From Candidatus Agrococcus pullicola (GTDB lineage: Bacteria; Actinomycetota; Actinomycetes; Actinomycetales; Microbacteriaceae): DNA of 7,684 bases. The translations under genes were made by a program, and so were the position numbers. Position 1 is the stretch's first letter. Each line of letters starts with the position of its first letter. Shown piece after piece: positions 5,259 to 7,684 of this stretch. The stretch spans positions 1-7,684 of the forward strand of contig DXDC01000197.1 in NCBI GenBank assembly GCA_019115685.1, written 5' to 3'. The notes beneath the pieces were generated by a model that did not search any database, was not told where the DNA came from, and saw nothing but the letters and a program-made list of their open reading frames with translations.

Positions 5259-6926
5259 TCAACCGCGTTTGACCGCGGCTCGCAGCGTATCGAGACCGAC
5301 GCCGCCGATATTCAGCACTCGCATGTGGAACTCCTTGGGATTGAAGGCTGCTCCCGCTGTCTCCTCGGCTTCCGCGCGCAGCTGTTCGAAGATGCGCTGG
5401 CCGATCTTGTACGAAGGCGCCTGACCCGGCCATCCGAAGTACCTGTTCACCTCGAAGCGGACGAACGGTTCGTTCATGTTCACGTTGCTCTTCATGAACT
5501 CGAACGCATAGTCGAAGTCCCAAGTGCCGTGACCGTCTAGCTTCGGCTTGCCGAGGTGCACACCGATGTCGAGGACCACGCGGGCCGCGCGCATCCGTTG
5601 CCCGTCGAGCATCCCGAAACGATTCGCCGGGTCATCGAGGTAGCCCAACGACTCCATGAGCCGCTCGGCGTAGAGAGCCCAGCCTTCCGCGTGCCCGGAG
5701 GTACCGGCGATGCGTCGCCACGAGTTCAGCTGATCCTTGTTGTACACGGCCTGGGCCAACTGCAGGTGATGCCCGGGAACGCCCTCGTGATATACCGTGG
5801 TCAGCTCACGCCAAGTGTCGAACTCGGTGATCCCCTCGGGCACGGACCACCACATGCGACCCGGGCGGGAGAAGTCGTCCGCGGGCGGAGTGTAGTAGAT
5901 CGCTCCCGTCTGACTGGGCGCGATCATGCACTCGAGATCCTTAATAGGCTCCGCGATATCGAAGTGCACCCTGCCGAGCTCCTCGATCGCCTCGTCACTC
6001 GTGCGCTGCATCCACGCTTTCAACGCATCGGTGCCGTGAATCTTTCTGCTCGAGTCCTGATCGAGGTGAGCGATCGCCTCCTGCACCGAAGCACCGGGCT
6101 TGATCTCGCCCGCAATGCGCTCCTGCTCGGACTTCATCCGCTCGAGCTCTTCGATACCCCATTCGTACGTCTCGTCGAGATCGACGACAGCGCCCAGGAA
6201 TCGCCGGGACATCAGTGAGTACAGGTCGCGACCGACCGCGTCCTCTTCTCTCGCGTGCGGCATGAGCTCATCGCTGAAGAACCCGGCGAGATCGTGCTGA
6301 GCGGTCGTCGCGGCTTCAGCGCCGGCGCGAAGCTCCTTCCGCAGCGAGTCCGGTACCTCAGCGTCCTCCACGAGATCATGGAAGTAGCCCTTGCCGCCCT
6401 CGAACTGGCGGAGCTGGTCGAGCACATTCTCTACCTGCCGACGAACGGGCGTGTTCTTCGCCCGGATGCCGGAACGAAGTGTTTCCTTCCACCCGTCCAG
6501 GGCCGCGGGAAGGTTCCGCATCCTAGCCGCGATATCCGCCCAGTCCTGCTCGGAGGAGGTCGGCATGAGGTCGAAGATCTCCCGCGTGCGCTGGGCCGGA
6601 GATTCAAGGTTGTTCAGGTCTCGCTGATGCCAATCGGCATCGATGACTTCCTGCTCGAGGCGGAGTTCTCGCAGCAGATCAGTCTTCGTAACCCAGTCGA
6701 CATCATCCAGCGGTTCTTCCGATTCGAGCTCGGCAGCGGTTTGGCTCAGGAGCCGACGCCCCGCGGCCACGCCATCCGGAGACAGGTCCGAGTATTCGGA
6801 CTTGGAGCCCTCTGTTCCCAGATAGACCCTGAGTTCCGGGCTCAGATCGGTAGCTGCGGCCAGATAGCTTTCCGCGATTCTGTCGATGGGTGTCTGTTCG
6901 CGACGTTGCTGGGCAGATTGTGTCAT
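5259..6926 (-). CDS. DUF885 family protein, putative zinc metallopeptidase
   Basis: The product has 555 residues, close to the usual length of the family. It carries the DUF885 signature HEGVPGHH (residues 380-387), an expanded HExxH-like zinc site with His380, Glu381 and His386/His387. About 30 residues later comes GHAEGWALYAERL (411-423), whose Glu414 is a likely third zinc ligand. Further C-terminal conserved blocks are FEVNRYFGWPGQAPSYKIGQ (491-510) and a Gly-rich end (LNIGGVGLDTLRAAV, 538-552). The N-terminal 370 residues are largely helical and charged. The layout recalls M32/M3-type helical metallocarboxypeptidases, so peptidase activity is a reasonable inference; the substrate is unknown. 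No signal peptide or membrane segment is visible, so it should act in the cytoplasm. There is no ribosome binding site before the ATG at 6926, but a -10 box lies six bases upstream, pointing to a leaderless message. It lies 68 bp downstream of polA on the same strand, probably as a separate transcript. Confidence 0.93.
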   Translation of the reverse strand: MTQSAQQRREQTPIDRIAESYLAAATDLSPELRVYLGTEGSKSEYSDLSPDGVAAGRRLLSQTAAELESEEPLDDVDWVTKTDLLRELRLEQEVIDADWHQRDLNNLESPAQRTREIFDLMPTSSEQDWADIAARMRNLPAALDGWKETLRSGIRAKNTPVRRQVENVLDQLRQFEGGKGYFHDLVEDAEVPDSLRKELRAGAEAATTAQHDLAGFFSDELMPHAREEDAVGRDLYSLMSRRFLGAVVDLDETYEWGIEELERMKSEQERIAGEIKPGASVQEAIAHLDQDSSRKIHGTDALKAWMQRTSDEAIEELGRVHFDIAEPIKDLECMIAPSQTGAIYYTPPADDFSRPGRMWWSVPEGITEFDTWRELTTVYHEGVPGHHLQLAQAVYNKDQLNSWRRIAGTSGHAEGWALYAERLMESLGYLDDPANRFGMLDGQRMRAARVVLDIGVHLGKPKLDGHGTWDFDYAFEFMKSNVNMNEPFVRFEVNRYFGWPGQAPSYKIGQRIFEQLRAEAEETAGAAFNPKEFHMRVLNIGGVGLDTLRAAVKRG

Positions 6927-6932
6927 GGGACA

Positions 6933-6938
6933 ACCATA
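6933..6938 (-). promoter_or_regulatory. Putative -10 box of a leaderless transcript for the DUF885 gene
   Basis: TATGGT on the minus strand fits TANNNT and ends six bases before the A of the start codon at 6926, so transcription would begin on the ATG itself. No purine-rich ribosome binding site is present (the six bases are TGTCCC), which agrees with leaderless translation. A -35 box is not obvious: TCTGGA lies 17 bp upstream and is a poor match. Confidence 0.5.
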
Positions 6939-6959
6939 CGCGAGCGCGAGAACGCTCCA

Positions 6960-6975
6960 GACCGCGTTCGCGGTC
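6960..6975. terminator. Perfect inverted repeat downstream of polA, probable terminator
   Basis: GACCGCG (6960-6966) and CGCGGTC (6969-6975) are a perfect 7-base inverted repeat with a two-base centre; as RNA it would fold as a 6-bp stem with a four-base loop. It begins 19 bases after the polA stop and overlaps the expected -35 region of the DUF885 promoter. It lacks a U-tract. A terminator for polA is the simplest reading; an operator for the DUF885 gene is also possible. Confidence 0.45.
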
Positions 6976-6994
6976 GCAGATGCAACCGGGAGTT

Positions 6995-7684
6995 CTAGTG
7001 ACCGGCGGCATCCCAGTCGTCGCCGATGCCCAACTGTACGTCCAATGGAACGGACAGCTCCGCAGCTCCCCGCATACCCTCCACGACAATGCCTTTGACG
7101 GTATCGAGTTCACCGGGAGCAATCTCGAAGACGAGCTCGTCGTGCACTTGGAGCAGCATATTGCTCTGCAGCTCACGAGACCGGAGCTCATCTTCGATCG
7201 TGAGCATCGCGCGCTTGATGATGTCGGCAGCCGACCCCTGAATCGGTGAGTTCAGAGCGGCGCGCTCGGCGTTCTCGCGAAGCACGCGGTTACTCGACTT
7301 GAGGTCCGGGAACGGCCGGCGACGACCGAAGATCGTCGTGGTGAATCCGTCCTCTTTCGCCTGTGCGACAACACCGCGGAGATAGTCTCGGACCGCTCCG
7401 AAGCGTTCGAAGTACTCGAGCATCAATTGCTTTGCCTCGCTCTGCGGAATGCGCAGCTGTTTTGAGAGCCCAAATGCGCTGAGTCCGTAGGCGAGACCGT
7501 AACTCATCGCCTTGACCTTGGTCCGCATCACCGGCGTGACGTCCTCCGGATCCACGTTGAAGATCCGCGCACCGACGAACCTGTGGAGGTCTTCACCCGA
7601 GTGGAAGGCTTCTATCAGGCCGGCGTCTTCCGAGAGATGCGCCATGATGCGCATTTCGATCTGCGAGTAGTCGGCGGTGAGCAG
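6995..7684 (-). CDS. polA: DNA polymerase I, C-terminal part of the polymerase domain (5' end beyond window)
   Basis: The last 229 codons of polA are present, open to the right edge. The fragment begins just before motif A, DYSQIEMR (residues 5-12 of the fragment; Asp5 is the first catalytic carboxylate, equivalent to Asp705 of the E. coli enzyme). Motif B follows as RTKVKAMSYGLAYG (54-67; Arg54, Lys58 and Tyr62 correspond to E. coli Arg754, Lys758 and Phe762). Motif C is QVHDELVFE (179-187; Asp182 and Glu183). RRRPFPDL (121-128), RENAERAALNSPIQGSAAD (136-154) and the C-terminal GDDWDAAGH are all as in actinobacterial PolA. The enzyme fills gaps in repair and removes Okazaki primers. The 5'-nuclease and 3'-5' exonuclease-like domains lie outside the window, so whether proofreading residues are kept cannot be judged. 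Confidence 0.97.
   Translation of the reverse strand: MLTADYSQIEMRIMAHLSEDAGLIEAFHSGEDLHRFVGARIFNVDPEDVTPVMRTKVKAMSYGLAYGLSAFGLSKQLRIPQSEAKQLMLEYFERFGAVRDYLRGVVAQAKEDGFTTTIFGRRRPFPDLKSSNRVLRENAERAALNSPIQGSAADIIKRAMLTIEDELRSRELQSNMLLQVHDELVFEIAPGELDTVKGIVVEGMRGAAELSVPLDVQLGIGDDWDAAGH

Noticed and set aside
6255..6998. Open frame of 247 codons on the plus strand opposite the DUF885 gene (and a similar one at 5556-6218).
   Set aside because: Both are antisense shadows of an intact, motif-bearing gene, with no recognisable product.

Overview
The window looks like a chromosomal segment of a high-GC Gram-positive bacterium (Actinobacteria, most likely Micrococcales and plausibly Microbacteriaceae). 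The evidence is a four-S1-domain RpsA with an actinobacterial N-terminus and an acidic, alanine-rich tail, a PolA finger helix of the actinobacterial type (RTKVKAMSYGLAYG), the polA / rpsA / coaE neighbourhood, GC-rich codon use and two probable leaderless promoters. The genus cannot be fixed from this alone.

Layout from left to right. Positions 1-1134 (minus) hold most of a class C beta-lactamase-type serine hydrolase whose C-terminus runs off the left edge, with a recognisable promoter and ribosome binding site upstream. Positions 1261-1881 (minus) are coaE, dephospho-CoA kinase. After a 66-bp divergent spacer, a two-gene plus-strand unit follows: a DUF4126 membrane protein (1948-2568) and an aminoglycoside-phosphotransferase-fold kinase (2565-3530), joined by an ATGA stop/start overlap. 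A strong stem-loop (3546-3577) closes this unit and can also serve the converging rpsA. Positions 3595-5049 (minus) are rpsA, ribosomal protein S1, with a good promoter and a structured leader of about 90 nt. Positions 5259-6926 (minus) encode a DUF885-family putative zinc metallopeptidase with its own probable leaderless promoter. Positions 6995-7684 (minus) are the C-terminal polymerase domain of polA, whose N-terminal part lies beyond the right edge.

Most of the window is housekeeping: DNA repair and replication (polA), translation (rpsA) and coenzyme A synthesis (coaE). The less characterised parts are the DUF4126-kinase pair set between rpsA and coaE on the opposite strand, the DUF885 protein and the serine hydrolase. 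I see no mobile element, CRISPR array, tRNA, rRNA, phage gene or defence system, and no intergenic stretch longer than about 210 bp. I do not think the window holds a new multi-gene system. The best leads are the rpsA leader, the kinase with an altered catalytic loop coupled to a membrane protein, and the leaderless promoters.
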